Source: Flavobacterium johnsoniae (GTDB taxonomy: Bacteria; Bacteroidota; Bacteroidia; Flavobacteriales; Flavobacteriaceae). Taken from it: a stretch of 64,000 nucleotides of DNA. The stretch spans positions 558,001-622,000 of the forward strand of contig NZ_MLFK01000005.1 in NCBI RefSeq assembly GCF_001879205.1, read 5' to 3'. This document shows, piece after piece, positions 35,412 through 43,641 of this stretch. The notes under the pieces were generated by a model. It had not been told where the DNA came from, ran no database searches, and saw nothing but the letters and a program-made list of their open reading frames with translations. The position numbers and the translations under genes are program-made. Positions within the stretch are counted from its first letter, which is position 1, and every line of letters begins with the position of its first letter.

Positions 35412-36128
35412 TTACATATAACTCAAAATCTCTTTCTTATAAGCATCATATTCTCCCTGCATGATCAAACCGTTGTCAAGCAATTTTTTGTAATTCTGTA
35501 ATTTGTCAAAAAGTTCTTCTTTAGATAAATCGCTTAATTTGCGTTCTCCGGTTGAAGGCTGTGCTGGCTGAATTGGTTCAAACGTTTCAGTATATACTGG
35601 TGCTGCAGGTAAAATTTCTGCAAAACTCGTTACTTCCTCTGTTTCAACTTCTTCAATTTCTTCCGCTTCCTCTGTTTCTTCTTCAAAAACAGGTTCAGCT
35701 GTTTCCTGAATTGGAGTTGCTGTAACAACTGGATTTTTCAATAAATCTAATTGTTCTTTAGCATAAGTATAAATTTTTCTAGCCTGAATTTTTGGGATAT
35801 AATCTATAGAAACAGCTAAATCTGTTTTAGTGCCAAAAGAAAATTCAGAACCTAAAATATTTTCTTTTACAAAAGTACTTGCAATGTCATCCCAAGTGTA
35901 ATCTGTAAAATCCATAGAAAGACCTAAATTTTTAGGTTTACAGATAATAATACGCTTGTTTGTTAATACAATGCTGTCTGGAAAAACAGTAATTGCAGGC
36001 TTTTTTTGCACTGCGATATATCCAACTTCTTCGCCTTTCATTAATAAATCTGTAAGTTTCGAAGTGATTTTTTCAATCGCCTTTGGATCTTGTTCTTCGT
36101 TCAGAAATTTTTTAAATTGTTCTTTCAT
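35412..36128 (-). CDS. PH-domain and SHOCT-domain protein
   Basis: A 238-residue soluble protein. Residues about 25-130 resemble a bacterial PH-like (YokE/bPH) domain: EEVGYIAVQKKPAITVFPDSIVLTNKRIIICKPKNLGLSMDFTDYTWDDIAS. A long acidic, Glu/Pro/Thr-rich linker follows (about 135-200). The C-terminus is a SHOCT motif: LFDKLQNYKKLLDNGLIMQGEYDAYKKEIL. SHOCT motifs usually mediate oligomerisation. The function is unknown. It is convergent with the DUF4407 gene. The stop codon lies near the TTACATTTTACAT half of the flanking repeat. Confidence 0.8.
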   Translation of the reverse strand: MKEQFKKFLNEEQDPKAIEKITSKLTDLLMKGEEVGYIAVQKKPAITVFPDSIVLTNKRIIICKPKNLGLSMDFTDYTWDDIASTFVKENILGSEFSFGTKTDLAVSIDYIPKIQARKIYTYAKEQLDLLKNPVVTATPIQETAEPVFEEETEEAEEIEEVETEEVTSFAEILPAAPVYTETFEPIQPAQPSTGERKLSDLSKEELFDKLQNYKKLLDNGLIMQGEYDAYKKEILSYM

Positions 36129-36177
36129 GGTTGTAAAAGTTGCTAAGTTTTTTTTTCTTACGATGCAAATGTAATGC

Positions 36178-36549
36178 CTAATTTTCTAATTCGATAATTT
36201 CACTCTGAATTTTCTTTGTCAAACTTTTGAAAACCAAATCATACGAATGATCGATGAGTTCTTTAACGAATTTGTCCGGAAGATTTCCGTTTAAAGCCAC
36301 CGTATTCCAATGTACTTTACTCATATGAAATCCTGGTTGTATTTCGTCATATTCTGCTCTGAGTTCCTGTGCGCGGTCCGGATCGCATTTTAGATTAACA
36401 GACTGCTCATTTTTTTCCCATTGTGATAAAGAAGATAAAGCAAACATTTTACCTCCTACTTTAATAACCAAAGTGTCTTCATCAAAAGGAAAATGTTCAC
36501 TCGCGCCTTTTTTCGAAAGACAATATTCGTAAAACGTTTCTAAATTCAT
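36178..36549 (-). CDS. MmcQ/YjbR-family protein
   Basis: A 123-residue protein with the family pattern LETFYEYCLSKKGASEHFPFDEDTLVIKVGGKMFAL, KCDPDRAQELRAEYDEIQPGFHMSKVHWNTV and a final helix DHSYDLVFKSLTKKIQ. MmcQ/YjbR proteins adopt a CyaY-like fold and are often described as DNA-binding, without a defined role. It lies 49 bp beyond the start of the PH-SHOCT gene, on the same strand and upstream of it. Confidence 0.93.
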   Translation of the reverse strand: MNLETFYEYCLSKKGASEHFPFDEDTLVIKVGGKMFALSSLSQWEKNEQSVNLKCDPDRAQELRAEYDEIQPGFHMSKVHWNTVALNGNLPDKFVKELIDHSYDLVFKSLTKKIQSEIIELEN

Positions 36550-36571
36550 ATTATAAAAAAGTTATGATTCA

Positions 36572-36628
36572 ACACGAATTGCACGAATTTCACTAATTGA
36601 ACTGTTTCGGGGCAATTAGTGAAATTAA
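36572..36628. repeat. CACGAATT-family inverted repeat
   Basis: The arms AATTGCACGAATTTCACTAA (from 36578) and CAATTAGTGAAATT (36613-36626) belong to the same family as the outer arms at 37048-37066 and the element at about 56236-56352. Confidence 0.65.
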
Positions 36629-36634
36629 TGTTTA

Positions 36635-37033
36635 TTAGACTATTTTTTCCATCATTTTTTCAGGATGATTGAGCTTTGTAAATCCGAATTTCTCATATAA
36701 AAAATGAGCGTCGGTTGTGGCTAATCTCCAAATTTTCACATTTTGAAGCTGCGGTTCCTTCATCATCGTTTCAATTAAAATTGATGAATAGCCTTTACCG
36801 CGATGTTCTTCGATTATAAAAACGTCCATTAAATAAGCAAAAACAGCGTAATCAGTTATCACGCGTGCAAAGCCAATTTGTTTGTCATCTAAATAGATTC
36901 CAAAACAAACCGAAGCATCAATTGTGGTCTGCACTTCTTCAATTGTTCTTCCGGCTGCCCAATAAATGTCTTTTAAAAAGTTTTGTATAAACGGAACGTC
37001 GAGTTTGGTTTTATCAGTTGATACTGTTATCAT
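36635..37033 (-). CDS. GNAT-family N-acetyltransferase
   Basis: A 132-residue acetyltransferase with the acetyl-CoA-binding segment VFIIEEHRGKGYSSILIETMM (R/Q-x-x-G-x-G type) and the upstream strand IGFARVITDYAVFAYLMDVFI. The C-terminal LYEKFGFTKLNHPEKMME is characteristic. The substrate cannot be predicted. It is an isolated gene between two repeat blocks of the CACGAATT type. Confidence 0.93.
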   Translation of the reverse strand: MITVSTDKTKLDVPFIQNFLKDIYWAAGRTIEEVQTTIDASVCFGIYLDDKQIGFARVITDYAVFAYLMDVFIIEEHRGKGYSSILIETMMKEPQLQNVKIWRLATTDAHFLYEKFGFTKLNHPEKMMEKIV

Positions 37034-37047
37034 TGAAATTTTTTTTT

Positions 37048-37181
37048 GCCACTAATTACACGAATTTTCGCTAATTTCTTTTTTTATTTTTTGCCACAGA
37101 TTAAAAAGATTTACACAGATTGAATCATTTTTAATCCTTTAATCTGTGGCAAAAAACAAGTTTAATTCGTGAAATTAGTGG
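37048..37181. repeat. nested inverted repeats: CACGAATT outside, GCCACAGATT inside
   Basis: The outer arms are GCCACTAATTACACGAATT (37048-37066) and AATTCGTGAAATTAGTGGC (37163-37181). The inner arms are TTGCCACAGATTAAAA (37091-37106) and AATCTGTGGCAA (37141-37152). The inner pair is a separate family that occurs alone at about 58949-59008. Confidence 0.85.
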
Positions 37182-37189
37182 CGACATCT

Positions 37190-38008
37190 TTAAATCTTAT
37201 ATAAAATCGGTTTTGAGGGACTTGCATCATTTTCAAACGAAGCAATTTGAAGATTTAGTATATAATTTCCATCTTCAATTTCGTTTGAGACATAAATCAT
37301 TTCGGTAATTGTTGCGTTTAATCTTGCTTCGGAATTTAGATTAACAGTGTCTTTTACATTCCAAAACGCTTTGTGCGCCAGTAATTTGCCTTCATCATGT
37401 TCTTTATCAACGCTTGGTAAATCGATCAGTAAATGCTGGATTTCGCTTTCGCGGATGAAAATCGCAGCATCTTCAGATAAATATGGCGGATTGGTATTCG
37501 AATATTTTCGAGATTTTTTATCTTTTTGATTTGGAAGTGTTCGAATTACTAAAGCTTCTTTTGTCACGCTGAGCGATCCCGAGGCTTCGGGAGAAGCGCT
37601 TTCACCACCTGTCATGCTGAGCGAAGTCGAAGCACTCAACGCTTTTTCAAGCAGTTCTTTTGTAATCACAAAATCATCTCCCATTTTTTCAGGCTGAACC
37701 GTTATCAATTTTGCAAAAAAGAAAAACTGTTTAAGTGATTGATTTATGCTGTAAAAATCATTAGTAATATGCCCCAGACATTCTGTGTGCGTTCCATGTC
37801 CATGCGGATTGAAGAAAATATTATTAAAATTCGTAGATGATTTTCCTTCCGAAACTTTTCCTATCCAATCACCAAAAACTACTGGTTCAATAACAGGTTT
37901 TTCGATGTACCATGCAATTGGATTTTCGTCTGTATTGGTTAAAGGAATCGAGATATCGATGGGTTTTGATAAGTCAATTTGATATTTGTAGTTGAGAATT
38001 GCTAGCAT
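37190..38008 (-). CDS. cyclase (kynurenine formamidase-like) family protein with in-frame repeat insertion
   Basis: A 272-residue protein of the metal-dependent cyclase/formamidase family. PHGHGTHTECLGHI is the zinc signature HxGTHxD-like (with Glu in place of Asp), and LLIDLPSVDKEHDEGKLLAHKAFW holds the C-terminal active-site region. Between VITKELLEKAL and VIRTLPNQ lies a low-complexity Ser/Ala/Glu segment (SASTSLSMTGGESASPEASG and a few more residues). It is encoded by about 75 bp (37563-37637) that match intergenic repeat phrases. The insertion keeps the frame (25 codons). Family members normally pass directly between these parts. Activity may be retained if the insert forms a surface loop. 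Confidence 0.85.
   Translation of the reverse strand: MLAILNYKYQIDLSKPIDISIPLTNTDENPIAWYIEKPVIEPVVFGDWIGKVSEGKSSTNFNNIFFNPHGHGTHTECLGHITNDFYSINQSLKQFFFFAKLITVQPEKMGDDFVITKELLEKALSASTSLSMTGGESASPEASGSLSVTKEALVIRTLPNQKDKKSRKYSNTNPPYLSEDAAIFIRESEIQHLLIDLPSVDKEHDEGKLLAHKAFWNVKDTVNLNSEARLNATITEMIYVSNEIEDGNYILNLQIASFENDASPSKPILYKI
37563..37637. repeat. in-frame palindromic repeat inside the cyclase-family gene
   Basis: Two related halves, GTCACGCTGAGCGATCCCGA with GCTTCGGGAGAAGCGC, and GTCATGCTGAGCGAAGTCGA with AGCAC, are joined by a short spacer. The phrase CTGAGCGAAGTCGAAG occurs reversed at about 29920-29936 in an intergenic repeat, and the CCCGAG..CTTCGGGA hairpin occurs at about 16095 and 18151. 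Confidence 0.8.
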
Positions 38009-38094
38009 AATGGAACACGGATTTTACGGATATTCTAACGCAGATTTCACGGATTTATCAGCGTTGATTGCATCCGTTTTATCATCGTTCAAAT

Positions 38095-39228
38095 TTATTC
38101 TTCCAAATTTAGATAAAACAGATCACTTGCAATTCCATCTGTTAAAAATTTTCCTTTTGGAGTTGGTTTTAGAATGTTGTTTTCAATCGAAAGCAAATCG
38201 TCGTTTAAAAATTTTTGAGATTGTTTTTTCAGATAATTCAAATATTCCAAACCAAATTCATTTTCAATTCTGTCTAAAGAAACGCCCCAAATCGTTCGCA
38301 ATCCAGTCATAATATATTCATTATAACGGTCAGAAATAGTCAGGATTTCAGTTTCTATAGGAAGTTCGTTGTTCTGAATCGATTTTAAGTACAACGAATT
38401 ATTCGCAATATTCCAGCCTCGTTTTTCGCCGTCGTAACTATGCGCCGAAGGACCAATTCCGATATATTTTTTACCTAACCAGTAAGCCGAATTGTTTTTG
38501 GAGAAATAGTTTTCTTTTCCAAAATTGGATAGTTCGTAATGGATAAAGCCGTTTTTTTGAAGCGTGTCGACTAAAATCATGAAATGGCTTGACGCTGCTT
38601 CGTCTTGTGGTTCAGCAATTTTTCCTGTTTGAATTAATTTGCTCAAAGCCGTTCTCGGTTCAACCGTCAAAGCATAACTTGAAATATGCGGAATGCCAAA
38701 ACTCAAAGCTGTTTCGATATTCTGTTTCCACATTTCATCACTCATTCCCGGGATTCCGTAAATCAAATCCAACGAAATATTGTCAAAATACTTCGTCGCT
38801 TCTTGTAAACATTTTATGGCTTCCGCCGAATTATGAGCGCGATTCATCATTTTCAAATCTTCTTCATAAAAAGACTGAATCCCGATACTTAAGCGGTTAA
38901 TCGGACTTTTGGATAATTCCCAAATTCGCTCGGCAGACAAATCATCTGGATTAGCTTCCAATGTAATCTCCGGATTTTCTACAACTTTATAGTTTTTATA
39001 AACTTCTGAAATTAAAAAATTGATTTCTTCATTTGATAAAACAGAAGGAGTTCCGCCACCAAAATAGATGGTTTCGATTTCGTTGTCACTTTCAATTTTA
39101 CGCATCGCAATTTCTTTGGCCAAAGCCAAAACCATCTCGTCTTTCTTTTTCATCGAAGTTGAAAAATGAAAATCACAATAATGGCAAGCCTGCTTGCAGA
39201 ATGGTATGTGAATGTAGATGCCGCTCAT
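38095..39228 (-). CDS. hemW: radical SAM heme chaperone HemW (coproporphyrinogen oxidase-like)
   Basis: A 377-residue protein with the radical SAM cluster motif C11-x3-C15-x2-C18 (CKQACHYCDFHF) at the N-terminus, then the SAM-binding GGGTPS and EANPDD. It lacks the N-terminal extension of true HemN, which favours the HemW-type heme chaperone, as is usual for the short form in Bacteroidota. The C-terminal winged-helix-like part is present (LRTIWGVSLDRIENEFG). The gene lies downstream of ruvC on the same strand, separated by a CAGTCTCAG/CTGTGACTG repeat, so co-transcription is uncertain. Confidence 0.92.
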   Translation of the reverse strand: MSGIYIHIPFCKQACHYCDFHFSTSMKKKDEMVLALAKEIAMRKIESDNEIETIYFGGGTPSVLSNEEINFLISEVYKNYKVVENPEITLEANPDDLSAERIWELSKSPINRLSIGIQSFYEEDLKMMNRAHNSAEAIKCLQEATKYFDNISLDLIYGIPGMSDEMWKQNIETALSFGIPHISSYALTVEPRTALSKLIQTGKIAEPQDEAASSHFMILVDTLQKNGFIHYELSNFGKENYFSKNNSAYWLGKKYIGIGPSAHSYDGEKRGWNIANNSLYLKSIQNNELPIETEILTISDRYNEYIMTGLRTIWGVSLDRIENEFGLEYLNYLKKQSQKFLNDDLLSIENNILKPTPKGKFLTDGIASDLFYLNLEE

Positions 39229-39229
39229 T

Positions 39230-39296
39230 TTTAGTTTTCAGTCTCAGTTTTCGGTCACAGTCTCAGCTGTAAACTGTGACTGTGACTGTAAACTAT
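39230..39296. repeat. CAGTCTCAGT/ACTGTGACTG inverted repeat
   Basis: Tandem CAGTCTCAGTTTTCGGTCAC phrases and their mirror ACTGTGACTGTGACTGTAAA fill the 64-bp gap between ruvC and hemW. The ruvC stop codon (CTA on the plus strand at 39293) lies at the repeat edge. Confidence 0.7.
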
Positions 39297-39847
39297 TTTC
39301 TAATTTTATCCTCATTTTGTTTCACAAAAGCATCCCATCCCGAATAACTTTTTCCTGCTACGACTTTTCCTGAATTAAAGAAATGACAAACTGCAGCCGC
39401 CAAACCATCGGTTGAATCGAGGTTTTTGGGTAATTCTTTTAAGCCTAAAAGCTGTTGGAGCATTTTAGCAACCTGTTCTTTACTGGCATTTCCGTTTCCG
39501 GTTATGGCCATTTTTATCTTTTTTGGTTCGTATTCTGTAATGGGAATATCTCTTGAAAGTCCGGCAGCCATAGCAACGCCTTGTGCACGCCCAAGTTTCA
39601 GCATCGATTGTACGTTTTTACCAAAGAAAGGCGCTTCAATCGCAATTTCATCAGGATGATGCGTTTCAATTAATTCGATGGTTCTTTCAAAAATGATTTT
39701 TAGTTTTTGATAATGATTGTCGTATTTGGACAATTGCAATTCGTTTAACTGCAAAAATTCCATTTTTTTATTGATAACTTTTATCAATCCAAAACCCATA
39801 ATTGTGGTTCCGGGGTCAATACCTAATATGATGCGTTCTTTTGTCAT
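39293..39847 (-). CDS. ruvC: Holliday junction resolvase RuvC
   Basis: A 184-residue nuclease of normal length. The catalytic acids are in the expected places: Asp11 in ILGIDPGTT, Glu in [22 protein letters not shown], and Asp pairs in [13 protein letters not shown]. RuvC cleaves Holliday junctions with RuvAB during recombinational repair. The Glu and Asp spacing fits RuvC rather than YqgF. The gene precedes hemW on the same strand and has no ruvAB neighbour here. Confidence 0.97.
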   Translation of the reverse strand: MTKERIILGIDPGTTIMGFGLIKVINKKMEFLQLNELQLSKYDNHYQKLKIIFERTIELIETHHPDEIAIEAPFFGKNVQSMLKLGRAQGVAMAAGLSRDIPITEYEPKKIKMAITGNGNASKEQVAKMLQQLLGLKELPKNLDSTDGLAAAVCHFFNSGKVVAGKSYSGWDAFVKQNEDKIRK

Positions 39848-39856
39848 TTTTTGTAA

Positions 39857-39966
39857 TTACACAGAGATTCACGAAGAAACTCGAAGATTCACAAAGTTTA
39901 ATACCTTACTATTTATAAAAAATCTTTGCGAAACTCTGTGGGGCTTAGCGAATCTTTGTGAAATAG
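39857..39966. repeat. ACAGAGATTCACGAAG inverted repeat between divergent genes
   Basis: TTACACAGAGATTCACGAAG and GATTCACAAAG (39857-39896) are mirrored by CTTTGCGAAACTCTGTG and GCGAATCTTTGTGAAAT (39924-39964). The phrase is related to GCGAATCTCTGTGAAATA at about 16319. It lies in the divergent promoter region of ruvC and the YbhN-type gene. Confidence 0.65.
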
Positions 39967-39981
39967 CTTTACTTTTGCGGC

Positions 39982-40926
39982 ATGATTTCAATTCCTCACA
40001 AAGCTAAGCAATTCCTGGTTCTTCTAGTCAAACTTTTGATTGTTGGCGGCGCATTTTATTTTATCTACAATCAGCTGGCTAACAACGATAAGCTCGACTG
40101 GAATAAATTCATTGTTTTGTTCCGAAAAAATCAGTCGGTTTTGGGTATTGCGTTTATATTGCTTTTGAGTGTTTTGAATCGCTATTTTGAGATTTTAAAA
40201 TGGCAGAATCTGGCCAAATTAATTCATGAAATTTCAGTTTACGAAGCCACAAAACAGGTTTTAGCCGCTTTAACTGCCGGAATTTTTACGCCAAACGGAG
40301 TAGGAGAGTACGCTGGAAAAGCATTATATTATCCAAAATCTGATGCCAAAAAAGTGGTTTTCCTAAACTTAATCTGCAACGGAATCCAGATGATTTTGAC
40401 TGTTATTTTTGGAATATTTGGTTTGCTGTATTTCAATGCACAATACAATGTTATCACATCTAAAGCGGTTGCGATTTTGTTTGGAGGATTTGTTGTCGTT
40501 TTGATTGTTTTATTTTCTCTTAAAAAGATCAAAATCAAAGGATATTCAATTGAAAAACTGATTCATAAAATCAACGAAATTCCAAAAGCAATTCATCAGA
40601 AAAATATTCTTTTGGGTATTTTAAGATATTTGGTTTTTTCGCATCAATATTACTTTTTGTTTCTCGCTTTTGATGTTGATCTGCCTTATTTAGTTTTAAT
40701 GTCTGCCGTTACATCGGTTTATTTTCTGGCTTCATCACTGCCTACTTTTCAGTTTTTAGATTTTGCGGTAAAAGGCAGTGTCGCCATTTACTTCTTCGGA
40801 ATTCTGGGCGTAAATGAATGGATTGTAGTTTTTATAAGTACACTTATGTGGTTTCTAAACGTGGTTCTGCCAGTTGTTTTAGGAAGTTATTTTGTACTCA
40901 ATTTTAAAACAAAAACTGCCGAATGA
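39982..40926 (+). CDS. YbhN/LPG-synthase-like integral membrane protein
   Basis: A 314-residue polytopic protein with about eight hydrophobic segments. The family phrases LAALTAGIFTPNGVGEYAGKALYYP and ASSLPTFQFLDFAVKGSVAIYFFG match the lysylphosphatidylglycerol synthase transmembrane (YbhN) family. No cytosolic aminoacyl-transferase domain is present, so it is not a full MprF. It overlaps the following glycosyltransferase gene by 4 bp (ATGA), so the two form an operon; this pairing suggests a role in envelope lipid or glycolipid transport. Confidence 0.9.
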   Translation: MISIPHKAKQFLVLLVKLLIVGGAFYFIYNQLANNDKLDWNKFIVLFRKNQSVLGIAFILLLSVLNRYFEILKWQNLAKLIHEISVYEATKQVLAALTAGIFTPNGVGEYAGKALYYPKSDAKKVVFLNLICNGIQMILTVIFGIFGLLYFNAQYNVITSKAVAILFGGFVVVLIVLFSLKKIKIKGYSIEKLIHKINEIPKAIHQKNILLGILRYLVFSHQYYFLFLAFDVDLPYLVLMSAVTSVYFLASSLPTFQFLDFAVKGSVAIYFFGILGVNEWIVVFISTLMWFLNVVLPVVLGSYFVLNFKTKTAE

Positions 40927-42026
40927 TTTTTGCTTTCTTCATCATATTAACCATTTATATTGTAAACATTGGTTTGCTTATTTATGGTTTTTTTAAAGTG
41001 AAGCAATATCAAAAAACAGATTTAAATCCGCAGACCAGCTTTACTATTATAGTTCCGTTTAGAAATGAAGAAGAAAATCTTCCGAAGCTTTTACATAGCT
41101 TTTCAAATCTAAATTATCCAACAGATTTATTTGAAGTGATTTTAGTCGATGATAATTCGAAAAAGAAGTTTCAAGTCTCACACTTCACATTTCACATTTC
41201 ACAAATAAATAATATTCGGGTTTCAAATTCTCCCAAAAAAGACGCCATAACAACCGCAATGCATCACGTAAAAACCAATTGGGTAATTACCACAGATGCA
41301 GATTGTATAGTGTCCAAAAACTGGCTTTTGACTTTTGATAATTATATTCAGGAAAACAAAGTTTCTATGCTCGCCGGCGCAGTTACTTATGCGTGCGAAA
41401 ACTCATTTCTGCATCACTTTCAGCAATTAGATCTGACAAGTCTGCAAGGTGCAACAATTGGAAGTTTTGGTTTAAACAAAGGATTTATGTGCAACGGTGC
41501 TAATTTTGCGTACACAAAATCATTGTTTAAAAGTCTAAACGGTTTTGATGGAAATGATAAAATTGCCAGTGGCGATGATGTTTTTTTGCTTCAAAAAGCA
41601 ATCGAAAAATTTCCAAATGAAGTTCATTATTTAAAAGCCAAGGAAGCAATTGTTCTCACAAAACCAACCGAAGACTGGAAATCATTATTCTATCAAAGAG
41701 TACGCTGGGCGGCCAAAACAAGTTCGTATAAGAGTAAGTTTGGAAAGTATCTGGGCTTAATTGTTTTCTTTGGGAATTTGAGTTTTGTTATTGCCTTTTT
41801 CTTATTTCTTTTCGGAATTTTTGGTTATCCTTTTTTAGTTGTATTTGCTTTTTTGAAATTTGCAATAGATTTTGTTTTGCTTTATAAAACAAATCATTTT
41901 TTGACTAATACCAAAATTAAAAGTCTTTTATTGAGCAGTTTACTATATCTGTTTTTCAGTTCAACTGTAGCTTTATACAGTTTGTTTGGTTCTTATGAAT
42001 GGAAAGACCGGAAATTTAAAATGTAA
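40923..42026 (+). CDS. family-2 glycosyltransferase with an in-frame repeat insertion
   Basis: A 367-residue membrane-bound GT2 enzyme: N-terminal span (about 3-23), nucleotide-sugar binding FTIIVPFRNEEENLPKLL, LVDDNS, TTDADC (DxD), the acceptor region ASGDDVFLLQKAI, QRVRWAAK (QxxRW), and two or three C-terminal spans. Between LVDDNSKKK and NNIRVSNSPKKDA the chain reads FQVSHFTFHISQI, encoded by a TTTCAAG/TTCACAT repeat. The catalytic motifs are intact, so the enzyme may still work with a changed loop. It ends the operon with the YbhN-like gene. The acceptor is unknown. Confidence 0.9.
   Translation: MIFAFFIILTIYIVNIGLLIYGFFKVKQYQKTDLNPQTSFTIIVPFRNEEENLPKLLHSFSNLNYPTDLFEVILVDDNSKKKFQVSHFTFHISQINNIRVSNSPKKDAITTAMHHVKTNWVITTDADCIVSKNWLLTFDNYIQENKVSMLAGAVTYACENSFLHHFQQLDLTSLQGATIGSFGLNKGFMCNGANFAYTKSLFKSLNGFDGNDKIASGDDVFLLQKAIEKFPNEVHYLKAKEAIVLTKPTEDWKSLFYQRVRWAAKTSSYKSKFGKYLGLIVFFGNLSFVIAFFLFLFGIFGYPFLVVFAFLKFAIDFVLLYKTNHFLTNTKIKSLLLSSLLYLFFSSTVALYSLFGSYEWKDRKFKM
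41168..41204. repeat. TTTCAAG/TTCACAT repeat phrase inside the glycosyltransferase gene
   Basis: AGTTTCAAGTCTCACACTTC and then two and a half TTCACAT units (TTCACATTTCACATTTCACA) are low in complexity and resemble the TTTCAAGTTTC intergenic family. They encode FQVSHFTFHISQ in the GT2 reading frame. Confidence 0.65.
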
Positions 42027-42084
42027 TTTTCAAATTCCAAACTCCAAGTTTTAAGAAATTATATGATAATAAGAAATAGTAAAA

Positions 42085-42573
42085 CTATTTTTTGTCTTTT
42101 GCTTTAATAATAACAGGCAAAATAAACTGCGTTTTTACGGGAACGCCGCGTTTTATAGCCGGGTTTACTTTAGGAAAATCGATTAAACGAGCATGAAGAA
42201 TGCTGTCAATTCTAATCGTGTCATAAGCAACTGAATCTTTTTGAAATTCGGGTTCAAATTTCATTTTCGAATTAGGAAAAACAGTCACTTTTACCTGAAT
42301 CGTATCCAGATCCGGATAAAGAATAGACAAACTGTCAACATCCAGTTTTTCCTGAATAAGCTGCGACATCACATCAAAAAAGCATTTTTGGCGTTGTTTT
42401 TTATCGCTTATGGTTTCGCAGTCGGCAACAGTAGGATATTCGTCTACTTCTTTCCAATTAATCGATTTTAGTTCTTTTTGAAGTAATTCTTTTTCAGACG
42501 GAACCTGCTTCTCAAAATATTGACAAGAATTGAAAAATATAAAAACTAAAAAATAGAAAAAATTAGACCTCAA
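42085..42573 (-). CDS. putative lipoprotein with TonB C-terminal-like region
   Basis: A 162-residue protein with a lipoprotein signal (Cys about 17 in FFNSCQYFEK). The C-terminal half (LDTIQVKVTVFPNSKMKFEPEF through VNPAIKRGVPVKTQFILPVII) resembles the TonB C-terminal domain, as in many uncharacterised flavobacterial energy-transducer-like proteins, but there is no transmembrane anchor or Pro-rich linker. A function in periplasmic sensing is possible. It is convergent with the glycosyltransferase gene and followed on its strand by nothing recognisable. Confidence 0.65.
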   Translation of the reverse strand: MRSNFFYFLVFIFFNSCQYFEKQVPSEKELLQKELKSINWKEVDEYPTVADCETISDKKQRQKCFFDVMSQLIQEKLDVDSLSILYPDLDTIQVKVTVFPNSKMKFEPEFQKDSVAYDTIRIDSILHARLIDFPKVNPAIKRGVPVKTQFILPVIIKAKDKK

Positions 42574-42620
42574 GATTTTGATTTTGAATTGGAAAATGAA
42601 TTAATGATATAAAAATACGA

Positions 42621-43001
42621 TTATTTTTTTTGAGAAGCTTTATAAACTAAATAATCTTCATAGCTTTCAGAAAGCCATTTTTCTTTATTCTCTGCCGCAA
42701 CTTCTTTTTGATCAGGATATAATTTTTCAAGCCTGTTGGAAAATGCTGCAATTTGAACAGTATAATTATAAAATTCAGCTTTGGTTAAAACAATATTAGG
42801 GTCATTTTTACGATTAAAAAACTCAAAGAAAAGTGCGTCAAATTCTTTCAAAGAGAAATTTAATACCTTTTTCTTAGTACTTTTATAAATACTGTCTTGT
42901 ATAAGCTGATCGTCAATTGAAATCTTTTTGCTTTGAGCAAATGCAGAAGTTCCAGTTGAAATCAAGATCAAGAACAAAATTAAAGATGAAAAACAACGCA
43001 T
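42621..43001 (-). CDS. small exported protein of unknown function
   Basis: Starting at the ATG at 43001 (MRCFSSLILFLILISTGTSAFAQS) gives a 126-residue protein with a clear signal peptide; the upstream in-frame ATG at 43073 overlaps the divergent DUF456 gene and adds an implausible leader. The mature part is helical and Lys-rich (IDDQLIQDSIYKSTKKKVLNFSLKEFDALFFEFFNRKN and YTVQIAAFSNRLEKLYPDQKE). I do not recognise the family. It is divergent from the DUF456 gene. Confidence 0.7.
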   Translation of the reverse strand: MRCFSSLILFLILISTGTSAFAQSKKISIDDQLIQDSIYKSTKKKVLNFSLKEFDALFFEFFNRKNDPNIVLTKAEFYNYTVQIAAFSNRLEKLYPDQKEVAAENKEKWLSESYEDYLVYKASQKK

Positions 43002-43051
43002 TTCTGTTTTTATTTTAAATAAAAAATGTAAGTGCAAAATTACAAAAATAT

Positions 43052-43552
43052 ATGGATTTACTATTAGTGACATTAGGTTTTATATGCATGGTTGTAGGGA
43101 TATTTGGGAGTTTTCTGCCTGTTTTACCGGGGCTTTCTTCTTGCTGGGTTGGCTTATTGCTTTTATATTTAACCAAAGCAGTCGAAAACAATTACTGGCT
43201 TTTAGGAGTAACACTTTTGCTTACTATCATTATTACTGTTTTAGATTATGTTATTCCGGCAAAAGGCACTAAAAAATTTGGAGGAAGTTCTTATGGTGTC
43301 TGGGGAACGAACATTGGTTTGATCGTGGGAATTTTGGTTCCAATCCCTTTTGGAGTTATCATTGGCCCTTTCGTTGGAGCATTAATTGGGGAGATGATTT
43401 ACGATTCAACTAATCATAAACGTGCTTTCAAAGCGGCGACAGGATCTCTTCTAGGGTTCCTTGCTTCGAGCTTTATAAACTTTATGTTCTGCATAATTTA
43501 TTTGGGAATTTTTATCCACACAACATGGGAATATCGAAACTTATTGTTTTAA
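43052..43552 (+). CDS. DUF456-family membrane protein
   Basis: A 166-residue protein with four or five hydrophobic segments. The family phrases GSFLPVLPGLSSCWVGLLLLYL, YVIPAKGTKKFGGSSYGVWGTNIGLIVGILVPIPFGVIIGPFVGALIGEMIYDSTNHKRAFKAATGSLLGF are characteristic. It has no known function. The start codon lies 51 bp from the divergent exported-protein start, so both promoters sit in a very short interval. Confidence 0.92.
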   Translation: MDLLLVTLGFICMVVGIFGSFLPVLPGLSSCWVGLLLLYLTKAVENNYWLLGVTLLLTIIITVLDYVIPAKGTKKFGGSSYGVWGTNIGLIVGILVPIPFGVIIGPFVGALIGEMIYDSTNHKRAFKAATGSLLGFLASSFINFMFCIIYLGIFIHTTWEYRNLLF

Positions 43553-43641
43553 TTATGTAACAAATATTTAGCTTTTTTCTTATTTTTTATTTTTTTTAAG
43601 AAAAATTCGAACTTTTTAAGAAAAAAAAATCACTGCGTTTT

